Source: a virus. Taken from it: a stretch of 50,851 nucleotides of DNA. The notes beneath the pieces are model-generated. The model was given only the letters and a program-made list of their open reading frames with translations, did not search any database and had not been told where the DNA came from. The position numbers and the translations under genes are program-made. Every line of letters starts with the position of its first letter. Position 1 is the first letter of the stretch. Positions 33,743 through 43,987 of this stretch are shown in pieces. Where the stretch lies: positions 1-50,851 of IMG/VR virus record IMGVR_UViG_3300003873_000049; one strand, 5' to 3'.

Positions 33743-36184
33743 TCAACTAGGTATATCTGGTGTGTCATCAGGATTATCTGTACTATCATCAACATTATCT
33801 ACGGGTTCATCCGTAGTATCACTATTAGTGTCGTTAGTATCAGAAACATCTTCGTTACTAGGAGATGTCTCTTCATCAGACCCTTCTTCTTTAACTGTAG
33901 TAGCCTTCTCAACATCCTTATTTGTCTCTTCAATATCTCCAGTTATCTCTTTGATAAATGGTAATGCTAATAACTTAAGAACATCTGTATGTGTATTAAA
34001 TTCATCTAACAAGTTTGAATCAGGTTTACCATTTTCATCAAGAGTAAACATTCTATTAAATTCAGGAAGTATTTTGTTATTAGCCATATATTTTTTAATA
34101 AGAACAGTTTTTAAAGCAGACTTAATATTACCGAGCTTACCGCTTAAGTCACCGATGAGCTCCTCTGGTAATGCATCTTCACTGAACAGTTTGTCTAATG
34201 TATCATCAAGCATATCTGTATAGTTACCGAACTTTTCTGTAGTGACTTCTTCTGCAGCAACATCAGGTTTTTGTAAACTTACTTTAGTATTGTTTATTAA
34301 TGAAAACATCAATCTTTTAACAAGTTGATCTTCATTAATATTCTTAACCTTTTTAGAGTCCAAAGTATTATTATTCTTAACCATCTTCTTTTTAATATCT
34401 TTTATATTACTAGTTAAAAGTGTTTCGAGTTTAGCTATAAGACTACCATCTAATAATAGTTTCTTTCTAATATCCACAGATAAAAGTTGGTTATATGTCT
34501 TCTGTATTTTCTTAACTCTTTTATTAAGTATAAAGAACTGTTGTCTAGCTTGAGTAGCGAAATCTGCATTATAACTCTCTTCTAACATTTCAGGAGAAAA
34601 ATACAGTGAAGTTAATATATGTTTGTCAATCTTTTCAAATAGTTCAGTATCCACAGGCTTCACTTCATTAGCAACTTCACTTAACTCTATATTCATATCT
34701 GGAAATTCTGGATGTTTAGTTTTAACTCTATAACCGAGCTTCCTAGTCCACTGTATAAAAGCATCAGCTTTTAACATTCTTATAGGTAGTTTATACTGTT
34801 GGTTCTTAACAACTTCAGCAAGTACTTTTTTAACAGTTTGTCGATAAGTAGGATCATCTGGGTCTAAGTCTATACTAACCTCTGTAGTACTAACACTACT
34901 TTTAACAAATGCTAGTATGTTAGTAAATGTCATAATACCTCTGATACTAGCTAATGTAGCAACTCGCTCTAATAATCCTTTACCAGTACCGTTACTTCTG
35001 TAATTGATAGCATAGTAACTAACTAATTCTTTAGGTAGATATATTACTTTCATATCAACTTTATCTATAACATACTCTGCCAAAGTTATTGCTAATGTAT
35101 CGTCTATCTCTATATTAATATCAGTATTAAAATCAAGCTTAGACTCTGTAACATACTCGTTAAGTTTATCTTTTAATAAGAATTTTTTCATATCCTGTAT
35201 GTTACTTAACTCAGGAACGTTATCTTGTCCTAGATTATTCTTGACAGTATTAATGTTAGTAAAAATACCTTTAAGATAATCTTCATCAGTTTTATCAGCA
35301 TTATTTATATTAGTACTAATATCTCTACCATCTTTACCTACTAAGTAAAAGTAACCATAATGTATTTTTGGATTATTAGCATCAGCTATAGGTATAATAC
35401 TAGAGGGATTTACTTTCTTAACTATAGGTTTATCTATATTACTATCTATATTAGTATAACCATTAGCAAACATTAAACTACCATCATAGACTAACGACTC
35501 TGTCCCAGATGATATAGTCTTATTACCAAACTTATTATTATAGAACTTAGTCTCAACACCTGATTTAATATCATTATTAGAGAGTGTACTAAGTGTTAGT
35601 TCCATCAATGAATCCGTTATTTCTATCTTTAGATTAGTGTCTTTTACTGTAGTAACGTTCTCAGTTCTCTCTTTAGCTCTAACATATGACTCTAACCCTG
35701 CTTTTAAGGTAGTCTTATTTAACTTCAACATGTCATTAATAAACATGGTAGGTATATTTAACTCTACATAGCTACCATGTGTATATAGAGATTCTTTAAT
35801 AATATCATCTAACTTATCTATGATATGGTATTCTTTATCTATATGAGTGTCAAACATGTCTCTAATACTAGATAAAACACTAGCAGGTAAATCATCGTTA
35901 TTTAACTCTACTAGAAGTGTTTCTGTTTCAGCATCATTAGGAGATATTATTAAAGAGGTCATGATTTCCATAACTAACTCTACTTCAGGATATAATTCTA
36001 TAATATCAGCAGCGATACTATTTATATTAACCATATTGTTACTAATAGCCTCTAACTCATGTAGAGGTACATTCTCTAATGTGTCACTATCAAGAACTGT
36101 CTTAGTCTGCGTCATATTCTCTATCTGCTTAGAGAACTTATCGGGTTTATGTTGTGAGTTGTGTTTTGGTTTATTCGTAGCCAT
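33743..36184 (-). CDS. Portal protein candidate, 813 aa
   Basis: The order of elements fits large myovirus portal proteins. An N-terminal helical region is followed by a MEIMTSLIISPND segment (about 73-85) and a long alpha/beta wing-like region. A stem-like stretch (YLPKELVSYYAINYRSNGTG, about residues 380-400) then leads to GKGLLERVATLASIRG. The region after it (KHILTSLYFSPEMLEE, ATQARQQFFILNKRVKKIQ) is typical of portal crown/clip helices. The last 60 residues are extremely acidic (Glu, Asp, Ser, Thr), probably disordered. The portal forms the DNA entry ring at one capsid vertex. AAAGG precedes the ATG. Confidence 0.65.
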   Translation of the reverse strand: MATNKPKHNSQHKPDKFSKQIENMTQTKTVLDSDTLENVPLHELEAISNNMVNINSIAADIIELYPEVELVMEIMTSLIISPNDAETETLLVELNNDDLPASVLSSIRDMFDTHIDKEYHIIDKLDDIIKESLYTHGSYVELNIPTMFINDMLKLNKTTLKAGLESYVRAKERTENVTTVKDTNLKIEITDSLMELTLSTLSNNDIKSGVETKFYNNKFGNKTISSGTESLVYDGSLMFANGYTNIDSNIDKPIVKKVNPSSIIPIADANNPKIHYGYFYLVGKDGRDISTNINNADKTDEDYLKGIFTNINTVKNNLGQDNVPELSNIQDMKKFLLKDKLNEYVTESKLDFNTDINIEIDDTLAITLAEYVIDKVDMKVIYLPKELVSYYAINYRSNGTGKGLLERVATLASIRGIMTFTNILAFVKSSVSTTEVSIDLDPDDPTYRQTVKKVLAEVVKNQQYKLPIRMLKADAFIQWTRKLGYRVKTKHPEFPDMNIELSEVANEVKPVDTELFEKIDKHILTSLYFSPEMLEESYNADFATQARQQFFILNKRVKKIQKTYNQLLSVDIRKKLLLDGSLIAKLETLLTSNIKDIKKKMVKNNNTLDSKKVKNINEDQLVKRLMFSLINNTKVSLQKPDVAAEEVTTEKFGNYTDMLDDTLDKLFSEDALPEELIGDLSGKLGNIKSALKTVLIKKYMANNKILPEFNRMFTLDENGKPDSNLLDEFNTHTDVLKLLALPFIKEITGDIEETNKDVEKATTVKEEGSDEETSPSNEDVSDTNDTNSDTTDEPVDNVDDSTDNPDDTPDIPS

Positions 36185-36236
36185 TTTATAATACCTTTTT
36201 TAATTTGAGTTATGTACTTACATATTGGGAGAAAAC

Positions 36237-38801
36237 ATGAATGATATAGAAGAGTATTTTAGAAATACAATAATATTTGTAAACAGTCTTGTTATCAAAA
36301 TAGACGAAATCAGAATACATCAGAACTACCATACTTATGTAAAGTATGGACTAACACCGCCTATTAGGTCTAGTAGTAAATACTATCAGAATATTACAGC
36401 TGTATTAAATAAAAATGATTATAATGTAGTACTATCTAACGGAGATATTTTAACTAGAGATTATCTTAATAATAATACTTACCTAAAAGAAACTTTAGAG
36501 AAGTACGAGTTAGAATTTGATACATTAGTTTTAGCTAACCCAGGTATGTCCGATTATATTAGAGGATGTATTAATAATGTGACCTTAGCACAAGTGGAAG
36601 CTTCCGAAGATTATAAGATTTTGTACTATAAGAAAGGTTATTTACAAGATAACGAGCTATCTATCATACCTAAATTAGAGAAGTTTATATATAACTATTT
36701 TAATACTTACGGTAACCGTAAGTTCATGATAGACGAGTTATTTCTGCCAGCACAACTTAGCGGACTTTATACAGCTTTAGTTTTATATATAATAACTTTA
36801 AAGTTTGATAATATTAAAACTCATAAGGTAGATAACTTTCACTTAGCTAATAGTCTGTTATCTTATAAAGATACTTATAACTATAGTAAGATATTTGATT
36901 TATCTACTAACATTTGGTTATATGGTAACATAGATAGGTTAAAGCATAATATAGGTAAAAATAAGATACTAGACGAAGTATTATATAAAGTTTTAGATAC
37001 TAATAATTACGGTATAGGTAACCTACAAGTGGAAGGATTAGTCCCTTTATTTAATCAAACAGACTTTGAAGATTATACTAAAGAGTTCTATAGTAATGAT
37101 TATAGACTAACTATTAAAGACAGTAATAGCTCTGTGTATAATATAAGTAATAAAGCATACACACTTGATGCATTTAGTTCAGTCCTAATTAATAATAAAC
37201 TTATATCTAACTATTCTAAGAGTAATTTAGATATTGAAGATACTTATATTAAAAACCAAACAGGGTTAAAGTTTACAGATATTTTTATTTTAGACCAACC
37301 TGAACATATACGAACCCATGAGTATAATATGTTTACATTTCTAATAAGTAATTTAATATACTTAATAAGAAGTAAAAAACCTACATTTGTAATAGATTAC
37401 TACAATCCTTTAGACACCAAGTTGTATAAGTTAAATGTAAAAGATATTGAAAACATTATAATATATAGTCTTTTTAAATTATATAACATACCAGATGGCG
37501 ATATGAGCTTAAAGTGTAGCGGTATATATGCTGAAGATACTTTTAACAAGAATAGTGTTTTACAGAAAACATGGTATAAGGATAGAATAAGTCCTGTATT
37601 AGACTATATTATAAATGTACCGAATTTGAATCTATATCCTAATAACCCGCTAACATTAACCTATAAGTTAAAAGCCATAAGGCAATTAGATTTAAGAACA
37701 TGGTTCGTATTGTCTAATATAGTAGACAATACCGCTAAGACAGATGTTAAATATATGATAAGTAATATCTTAACTAGTAAAGAATTTACATATAACACTA
37801 CGACTATAGCTAGTTATTTAAATAGTCATAAATTATCAGGGTTCTTAAATAATGTTACTATAGGTAGCTTATCAGATCTATTAACAAAAACTACAGGACT
37901 AGAAGTAGATGCTACTAAGATACTAACAGATAAGTTTAAGAAGGTTATTAACTTCTTCGATAACTTAACATCATATACTATTGATTTAACTATGGATAAT
38001 GAGTTCTTGGATAAGCTTATCGCTAATAGCTCTAGCGGCGGTATAAATATGGGATATAAACCATTTTTAGATATTAAGGATACTTCTATAAAGTTTTATG
38101 AAGAGCTAGATACCTATATAGAAGCAACAGGGTTCTTGGATACTGTTCTCGACTATACATTAAATAATACTATGTTAACTTCTGTTAAAGACATTACTAA
38201 CACTTTACCATGCTTAGTTAGTTCTGATATTATACAACCTGTAATAACCCATAGTAGTTCTAAATTATTGAGAGGTAAAAAATATGTTGTAAGTAGTTTT
38301 GTTTTAGACATGCTAGATAATGAGTTATTTAATAATCTAGACTATAATACTTTTGATACAAATATAGTTAAAGATACTTTACCAGTATACGGTGACTCTA
38401 GTAGTATTGATATTAACAATATAGTATCTGTAGAACCATTTATAAAATACAGAGGTGTCATATATACAGTACGAGGTATGAGTACGTACAGTAATCGTGA
38501 CAATAATAAAAGTATAAGTTATCTTAATATAGACAATATAACTAGAGTCACTGGTAGTTATGTACCTACAGTAGAGTTACAGCCTGAACTAGATGTAATT
38601 GATACTTTATCTATTAATAAAAGACTAGATAGAAACAAGTATAAGGTTGGTAGTAATGTAGTTAATATCGACGAAAGTAACATCTATACAAATATAATAG
38701 ACACAATGTCAGTAAGTAGTTACGATAATAATAATGTTGTAACAGGTACAAATGACGATGAAATCACAATGGATTTAGAAGTAACGGTTAAAAGTAAATA
38801 A
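36237..38801 (+). CDS. Large virion structural protein, 854 aa
   Basis: Tyr-, Asn- and Asp-rich with a helical first half and a beta-rich second half, and no Cys cluster or catalytic motif. It is divergent from the portal gene. The ATG at 36237 has GGGAGA upstream; an in-frame TTG at 36225 overlaps that site and is less likely. Size and composition match the 952-aa protein at 7872, and a baseplate or tail role is inferred. Confidence 0.5.
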   Translation: MNDIEEYFRNTIIFVNSLVIKIDEIRIHQNYHTYVKYGLTPPIRSSSKYYQNITAVLNKNDYNVVLSNGDILTRDYLNNNTYLKETLEKYELEFDTLVLANPGMSDYIRGCINNVTLAQVEASEDYKILYYKKGYLQDNELSIIPKLEKFIYNYFNTYGNRKFMIDELFLPAQLSGLYTALVLYIITLKFDNIKTHKVDNFHLANSLLSYKDTYNYSKIFDLSTNIWLYGNIDRLKHNIGKNKILDEVLYKVLDTNNYGIGNLQVEGLVPLFNQTDFEDYTKEFYSNDYRLTIKDSNSSVYNISNKAYTLDAFSSVLINNKLISNYSKSNLDIEDTYIKNQTGLKFTDIFILDQPEHIRTHEYNMFTFLISNLIYLIRSKKPTFVIDYYNPLDTKLYKLNVKDIENIIIYSLFKLYNIPDGDMSLKCSGIYAEDTFNKNSVLQKTWYKDRISPVLDYIINVPNLNLYPNNPLTLTYKLKAIRQLDLRTWFVLSNIVDNTAKTDVKYMISNILTSKEFTYNTTTIASYLNSHKLSGFLNNVTIGSLSDLLTKTTGLEVDATKILTDKFKKVINFFDNLTSYTIDLTMDNEFLDKLIANSSSGGINMGYKPFLDIKDTSIKFYEELDTYIEATGFLDTVLDYTLNNTMLTSVKDITNTLPCLVSSDIIQPVITHSSSKLLRGKKYVVSSFVLDMLDNELFNNLDYNTFDTNIVKDTLPVYGDSSSIDINNIVSVEPFIKYRGVIYTVRGMSTYSNRDNNKSISYLNIDNITRVTGSYVPTVELQPELDVIDTLSINKRLDRNKYKVGSNVVNIDESNIYTNIIDTMSVSSYDNNNVVTGTNDDEITMDLEVTVKSK

Positions 38802-38829
38802 ATAGTAACTACCATACGGTAGTTACTAT
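38802..38829. terminator. Hairpin between convergent genes
   Basis: Arms ATAGTAACTACC and reverse complement around ATAC, covering the stop of the minus-strand gene at 38826. Confidence 0.6.
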
Positions 38830-39488
38830 AAATCCATTTTCATATGCATCCCCGCTAGATAAGCCTTTAAAGTTTGCGATGTTCTAGTCTGTTCGCCATA
38901 TTTATCAACAACCTCATCAGGTATATCACCATACTTCTTTATACCTGATATTAAGATATTACTTCTCTGACTATCAGATCTATCTACGTTTAACTCAGTA
39001 GCTGTATCTGATAACCCCATACCTATTAGTATCTGTGTTTCAGGATTAGAAATCTTAGCAGAGGCAGATACACCAGATGGTTGTCCTGTTAACAAATCAA
39101 CATGCTTACTATCGGTACTAACACTAATACCCTTCTCAATAGTTTGCTTAGTTCTCCTAAATGGCATTATTTGTAAAAAGTTTTTATGTAAAGATACTGT
39201 ACTAGGCATGTCTTTATCGCCAACAGTAGTAACATGCTGGAACATAGGTCTACCGTATTTCTTAGCTATCTTTAAATTATTCTCAACTGTTATCTTATTT
39301 TTACTTTGGTCAGAATCAACAATGATATTTAATATATCGCCATCTCTAAATCTAATCATTAAATCAGTAAAATCTTTATCAGACATGTCCTTGAACATGT
39401 CCTTATATAGTTTAACATTTAAATCTGATTTAGTAACTTCTCTAATAAACTCTATAATGAAAGCTTCTTCTTTTTTAAATGAACTCAT
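38826..39488 (-). CDS. Small protein resembling the RNA polymerase beta-subunit C-terminus, 220 aa
   Basis: From residue 78 the order of features follows the end of bacterial RpoB: YG.PMFQ and VGDKDMP (78-95), an RRTK segment where RpoB has HAR, LLTGQPSG (132-139) for LVTQQPLGG, SNPETQILIGMGLSDTATE (147-165) for GEMEVWALEAYGAAYTLQE, SDSQRSN (171-177) for SDDVNGR, and SQTLKAYLAGMHMKMDL (204-220) for FNVLLKEIRSLGINIEL. The catalytic and bridge parts of RNA polymerase are absent. It could be a partner of host or phage RNA polymerase, a subunit piece, or a repurposed structural protein. AAAGGA precedes the ATG. Confidence 0.5.
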   Translation of the reverse strand: MSSFKKEEAFIIEFIREVTKSDLNVKLYKDMFKDMSDKDFTDLMIRFRDGDILNIIVDSDQSKNKITVENNLKIAKKYGRPMFQHVTTVGDKDMPSTVSLHKNFLQIMPFRRTKQTIEKGISVSTDSKHVDLLTGQPSGVSASAKISNPETQILIGMGLSDTATELNVDRSDSQRSNILISGIKKYGDIPDEVVDKYGEQTRTSQTLKAYLAGMHMKMDL

Positions 39489-39497
39489 AATAGTCCT

Positions 39498-40205
39498 TTA
39501 AATTAAAGGTATGAATATAAAGTTTTTACTAACATTACCGATATAAGTAACTTCTTTAGTATTCGCACCAGTAGTCACTATTGTATGTTTAGTTAAATCG
39601 GTTACTCCTAAATCAGCTTCAGTAATAACTAGTACATCTATAACATTAGCTTTATTACTTATTTTAACACCACCATCATCTATACGATAATTTGTAGGGA
39701 TATTCAAAGTTCGTAATCCGTTTATATCTAATGTAATAATTTCACCAGAAACACCCACTAGTTTTTTAGGAAGAGCTAAGCTATCGTTAATTACTTCTGC
39801 TGGAACATCTAAGTCTGTAATTGTTTTACTACTAAACTTACTATTACCGTAACTAAACGATGTTGTTTTAAGTTCTGTAAATTTAAAATCAGAACCAACT
39901 ACATCGTCTAGTATAGGTATATTTATAATCGTTTTAGTTAACCCATTGTAGAATAGATTGTTTCTAGTTTTCTTATAACTAGTTACCGAACCTAAAAAAG
40001 TTAATGCGTTAACACCATTACTATCATTCTTATATATAGTGTTAATACTATCCTCTATAACAACAGACATTCTTCTAATAGTGTTTCTGTTAACGAAAGT
40101 GTCAGTTAAACTAAGGATAGGTAAGTATCCTTGATTAACTATTGTTAAACTACAGTCACTGGGACCAGCATTAGCACCTGCTTGTATCTTAATTACATTT
40201 GACAT
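39498..40205 (-). CDS. Probable virion protein, 235 aa
   Basis: An almost all-beta composition (Val, Ile, Thr, Asn, Gly alternation) without Lys-rich helices, resembling phage decoration or tail-tip proteins. It starts MSNVIK, like the sheath protein, which is probably coincidental. It is part of a four-gene minus-strand unit with the RecA-like ATPase upstream. AAGGA precedes the ATG. Confidence 0.5.
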   Translation of the reverse strand: MSNVIKIQAGANAGPSDCSLTIVNQGYLPILSLTDTFVNRNTIRRMSVVIEDSINTIYKNDSNGVNALTFLGSVTSYKKTRNNLFYNGLTKTIINIPILDDVVGSDFKFTELKTTSFSYGNSKFSSKTITDLDVPAEVINDSLALPKKLVGVSGEIITLDINGLRTLNIPTNYRIDDGGVKISNKANVIDVLVITEADLGVTDLTKHTIVTTGANTKEVTYIGNVSKNFIFIPLI

Positions 40206-40217
40206 TTAATATCCTTA

Positions 40218-40589
40218 TTATTTAGTAATAAACGGCAATACATTATGTTCTACAAGGTATAACCATTCATCAGTGTTCATCAAGCAATTACATAATGGTA
40301 TCAGATTACTAACTTCTCTACTATGGCTACTAGGCATAGATAACAAAGTACTAAGTAAAACCTTATTAATAATTACCTGTTGTATAGCATCTTCTTTAGT
40401 GTTAAGTTTGGTATCCGCACTACCTATCTTAGCCACTAAAGCTATTTTACGTTTAGTATCCCCTTTAATTTTATTTATAATATCCATAAATAAATTTAAA
40501 ACTACTCCGTTACTATTAGACTCGTTATATTTTTCAACGCCTTTTTTAATACCGTCACTATTTACTATAGCATGTTTATTTTTTTTCAT
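40218..40589 (-). CDS. Hypothetical protein, 123 aa
   Basis: Unrecognised basic helical protein with two Cys in SNLIPLCNCL (about 95-105). The ATG overlaps the stop of the ATPase gene as ATGA, so the two are translationally coupled and may act together. Confidence 0.6.
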   Translation of the reverse strand: MKKNKHAIVNSDGIKKGVEKYNESNSNGVVLNLFMDIINKIKGDTKRKIALVAKIGSADTKLNTKEDAIQQVIINKVLLSTLLSMPSSHSREVSNLIPLCNCLMNTDEWLYLVEHNVLPFITK

Positions 40590-41998
40590 TTACTGTTTTC
40601 CCTTTTTTTAAACCAATATGGTGTATATAATTTCTTTCGTATTCTAAGTAAATCTAAAGTACTTAAGAAAAGTAAATCTGAGGTATACTGATTAGGTGTA
40701 TACCATCGCCTAGTGTTTTCCAATATAAAATCCCAATCGTAACCTAATTCTTTTATATCGTTATAAAGTTCCTCAGGTTCACATTCTAAATCTTTATATT
40801 GTTTCATGAATGTTCTCATTTGTAACATATCGCTAACGATACCTATAGCTCTCCTTAGCTTAGCATCCTCATCTATTTTCTTTCTAACAGTAGTTCTACT
40901 AATTTTAACATCAGGGTAAACTGCTACAGCATAGTTTTGTACACTACCAACTAAACCAAATTTATTTGTTTTAATGTAATGGAACTCAGATAACTCTGGT
41001 AACACTCCTTCTACCTGACTAACAATTAATTCAGTTAAGTGACCACTAGGACCTGTCTTACTTCTTAGTGTTTTAAACTTAATAATATTTAAGTCAGTAG
41101 AGTTATCGTTAACAGAATCAGGATATTCGGGCATCTTGGTATTAGAATTTATTAAAGCCCTTGCAGACATAATGAAATAGAAATGTGTAGATAAATAAAA
41201 CAACTTACCAGTAACACCTTTAACCTTCATGTTAGCATTCATATGTTGCATCTGCTTAACAGGTTGCGGTGCAAATGGTCCGCTCGCCATATTAATAACT
41301 TCTCCAACATGAGCAGTTAAGTAAAAGTTTGTATTAGTCTTAACAGCTATAGTAGGTAAATCTTTCATTACCTTTGTTCTTAGTAATCCCTGTGCCATAA
41401 ACATAGTGTTAGATGAATTTATATTACCATCAGCAACAGTATCTTGTGTCTTACTGCCTTCTAATTCACTAAAACTATCAATACCTATACTAGACATATA
41501 AGGTAATACTAAAGGCTTCCCAGTAATCCTATTAATATAACCATGGTATGTTATGAAACTTTTCTTATCTTTAACCTTCTCTTTAACAGATTTATGAACA
41601 GTCTCTATCCAATCCTCAGCACTCATATCTGATTTAGATATAAATGACCATACATCGTCATCGTATAAAGGGTCTTTAGGAATAGATTTCATTCTAGATG
41701 TTAACTTGTTAATTCTATCTAAGTTAAATATCATATTATCTTCAGTATCATAGGTATGTACCATAGCCTTGCCCGTAGAATATGCTATGGTATCAGAACT
41801 CTTCATGGCTATGAAATGCATCAGAGTAGATTTAAACATATTACCTAACCCAGCTACAGCTGTAACAGCGGCCGCACCACCATTAAGTATTCGTTCACCT
41901 CGCTCACCCGTTATAAATGTACCTGTCGGTATATCCATCAATGCGCCTATATTTGTTAATGGTTTTATCGACATAGGGTTAGTAGATTTTATATTCAT
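40586..41998 (-). CDS. P-loop RecA/UvsX-like ATPase, 470 aa
   Basis: Walker A is GLGNMFKST (50-58), preceded by a beta strand (AAVTAVA), with Phe55 where most P-loops have Gly. An aspartate after a hydrophobic strand (SIGIDSF, about residue 170-176) is a plausible Walker B, and FYLTAHVGE (about 227-235) looks like the sensor strand. The N-terminal 40 residues recall the entry region of RecA-fold proteins. A role as a recombinase or a DnaB-like motor in replication is likely; I cannot separate the two. The C-terminal 100 residues are helical and basic. AAAGAGG precedes the ATG. Confidence 0.65.
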   Translation of the reverse strand: MNIKSTNPMSIKPLTNIGALMDIPTGTFITGERGERILNGGAAAVTAVAGLGNMFKSTLMHFIAMKSSDTIAYSTGKAMVHTYDTEDNMIFNLDRINKLTSRMKSIPKDPLYDDDVWSFISKSDMSAEDWIETVHKSVKEKVKDKKSFITYHGYINRITGKPLVLPYMSSIGIDSFSELEGSKTQDTVADGNINSSNTMFMAQGLLRTKVMKDLPTIAVKTNTNFYLTAHVGEVINMASGPFAPQPVKQMQHMNANMKVKGVTGKLFYLSTHFYFIMSARALINSNTKMPEYPDSVNDNSTDLNIIKFKTLRSKTGPSGHLTELIVSQVEGVLPELSEFHYIKTNKFGLVGSVQNYAVAVYPDVKISRTTVRKKIDEDAKLRRAIGIVSDMLQMRTFMKQYKDLECEPEELYNDIKELGYDWDFILENTRRWYTPNQYTSDLLFLSTLDLLRIRKKLYTPYWFKKRENSK

Positions 41999-42107
41999 GT
42001 TGCCTCTTTATGTTATATTTTCATATAATAAACATCCTAATAAAAAGGAATATCAAGTAGTTATAGTGATTAATTGATTAAATAAAAAATACCTATAGGA
42101 TTTAAAT

Positions 42108-43901
42108 ATGTTATTAACTATACCAAAATGGCCCTCAACAGGAGGTCTAAACCACTATGCAACTACATGGAAGCTAACTCGTGATTTACAGGGTAAGCAA
42201 GTAGAATTATTACTAACCGAGGATACTGTTAATTTATTAGCATTAGAAAATACTACAGTAATACCTACAGGTGCTGTCTGGTATATATCTGCTTTAAGAC
42301 ATCTTAAAGATGCTGCAGGTAATATTGTAAATAACAGTAAGTGGATAGGTCCTAAACCGATTATTAATGATAACAGTAATGTTAATGATTACTTAGCACC
42401 TGAATTTACTATTAGTAAACCATATATTAAAAGTCTTAATTATAATCCAGGTACGGGGTTAGAGTTTACACTAATACCAGTTGATGGTAATGTAGGTTAT
42501 AAAAATACTTTAGTGACTATTACAGATAGTGGTAAGAATACATTAATAAATAAAGTAGTAGATTTAACCACAAGTCAAAGTTTTAATATTAGTAATAATG
42601 AAGTAAACTTTGCTTTACATAATACTATACAAATAACGATTATTAATATAGGTAACCATTCTACTATCTCAGCTCCTTATGTAGAGACTATTAATTTAAA
42701 AGATGTCTACTATAGAGTCATTGGTAATACAACTAATCTTGACCCTAGAACTCTTAATACATTAGTATTTGAAAACAAAACCTCAGTACCTGTTACGATT
42801 GTCTCTGCGGATATATTAAACCTTAACGGAGACCTAATAGATAACTGTACAGTAGTTAACTCTAATGTAACATTGCCTTTAAATTTAGAATTCGGTGAAA
42901 GTTATAATATGTATACTACTCTAAGCTATAGAAACTCTTCTAATAAGATAGTAACCTTTAATGAAAGTGTATATGTCACAATCCGTAATAACGATGAAGA
43001 AATTCTAGTGGATAGTAATTTTAAGTATAAGAATGAAATTATAAAAGTTAAAGAGTTTGTATTAAGTAGTCAGGATAACAAAATAGATACAGCTCATTTA
43101 TTTAATAGTGAAGAATTCTTTACTAATTTAACACCTGTACCTAGTACGTCAGGAGATATTGATTTATTTATATTTGATAAAGAAACTAATCTTTTTAATA
43201 CAGCTAAATCAGCTTTTTATAATATTAACACTAACTTTAGTATAAGATTGTTTACTAAAACAAATGGTGTTATACAAATTCAAAACGGTTCGTCGTTAGA
43301 ACTAAGGTTCTTTAAATATGATTCTTATAAAGATACTATGAGTTTAATTCATACTGTAGCCTTACCTATAGTAGGGTATTCTCCAGAAGTTAACAAAATA
43401 TGTTATGTTGGTGGTAAGTTCTACTTAACAGGTGTTAGTAGTAGTAATAAGAAAAATATTCTTATTTACGAAGTTAACATAAGTACTGGTGGTACTACAT
43501 TAATACATACAGAATCTACAACTGTAAGTATGTCAGACTTAGCTGTAGCTCCTTATAAGACAGATAGTCTAATCATCACACCAGTTAACGGTAGTAGGTT
43601 AAAGGTATTTAATGTTAGTACTAAGAGTTTCAAAGATAGTATAGCGATACCTAGTAATTTTATTAGTAAGCACCAGTTTAGTACTATGCTTAATAATGGT
43701 AATATTTTTAATATTAGAATTAACGAGATTTCAGGAGTATTAGACTTCTTTATTATAGATATTTACAATAATATCATCATAACTAAGTCAGTACCTTATA
43801 ATAGTGGGGGTTCTATTAGAAATATGATTAAACTAAAAAATGGTAGTATACTACTAACTATAGCTAATAGTACTAAAAAGATGATTTTTGAGTTAGTGTA
43901 G
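42108..43901 (+). CDS. Tail appendage protein with fibronectin-like and propeller-like parts, 597 aa
   Basis: Residues 1-95 match the fibronectin-like layout of the 124-aa protein at 12684 (YATTWKLTRD..., VWYISALRHLKD, NSKWIGP). The middle (100-300) holds beta-sandwich-like segments. The C-terminal 240 residues show repeated strands (KICYVGGKFYLTGVS, LIITPVNGSRLKVFN, FNIRINEISGVLDFFII, MIKLKNGSILLTI), like blades of a beta-propeller. Proteins of this build are usually surface-exposed and bind host glycans. It lies just before the sheath gene. AGGA precedes the ATG. Confidence 0.5.
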   Translation: MLLTIPKWPSTGGLNHYATTWKLTRDLQGKQVELLLTEDTVNLLALENTTVIPTGAVWYISALRHLKDAAGNIVNNSKWIGPKPIINDNSNVNDYLAPEFTISKPYIKSLNYNPGTGLEFTLIPVDGNVGYKNTLVTITDSGKNTLINKVVDLTTSQSFNISNNEVNFALHNTIQITIINIGNHSTISAPYVETINLKDVYYRVIGNTTNLDPRTLNTLVFENKTSVPVTIVSADILNLNGDLIDNCTVVNSNVTLPLNLEFGESYNMYTTLSYRNSSNKIVTFNESVYVTIRNNDEEILVDSNFKYKNEIIKVKEFVLSSQDNKIDTAHLFNSEEFFTNLTPVPSTSGDIDLFIFDKETNLFNTAKSAFYNINTNFSIRLFTKTNGVIQIQNGSSLELRFFKYDSYKDTMSLIHTVALPIVGYSPEVNKICYVGGKFYLTGVSSSNKKNILIYEVNISTGGTTLIHTESTTVSMSDLAVAPYKTDSLIITPVNGSRLKVFNVSTKSFKDSIAIPSNFISKHQFSTMLNNGNIFNIRINEISGVLDFFIIDIYNNIIITKSVPYNSGGSIRNMIKLKNGSILLTIANSTKKMIFELV

Positions 43902-43914
43902 AAATACACTAGCT
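43891..43914 (+). terminator. Intrinsic terminator with GAAA tetraloop
   Basis: A ten-base stem (AGTTAGTGTA with TACACTAGCT, one G-U pair) closed by GAAA, then seven T residues about seven bases on. It contains the TAG of the appendage gene and precedes the sheath gene. Confidence 0.75.
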
Positions 43915-43987
43915 TGAAACTTTTTTTAAGTAATCTAATGATGGTTAATAATATTAATCAGGATAATAAATACTTAAAGGATAATAC

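Noticed and set aside
33699-34223. Plus-strand open frame of 174 codons, Ser/Val/Leu-rich
   Set aside because: It is antisense to the acidic tail of the portal gene; the Ser/Leu/Val content is the mirror of Asp/Glu/Asn codons, and there is no ribosome binding site.
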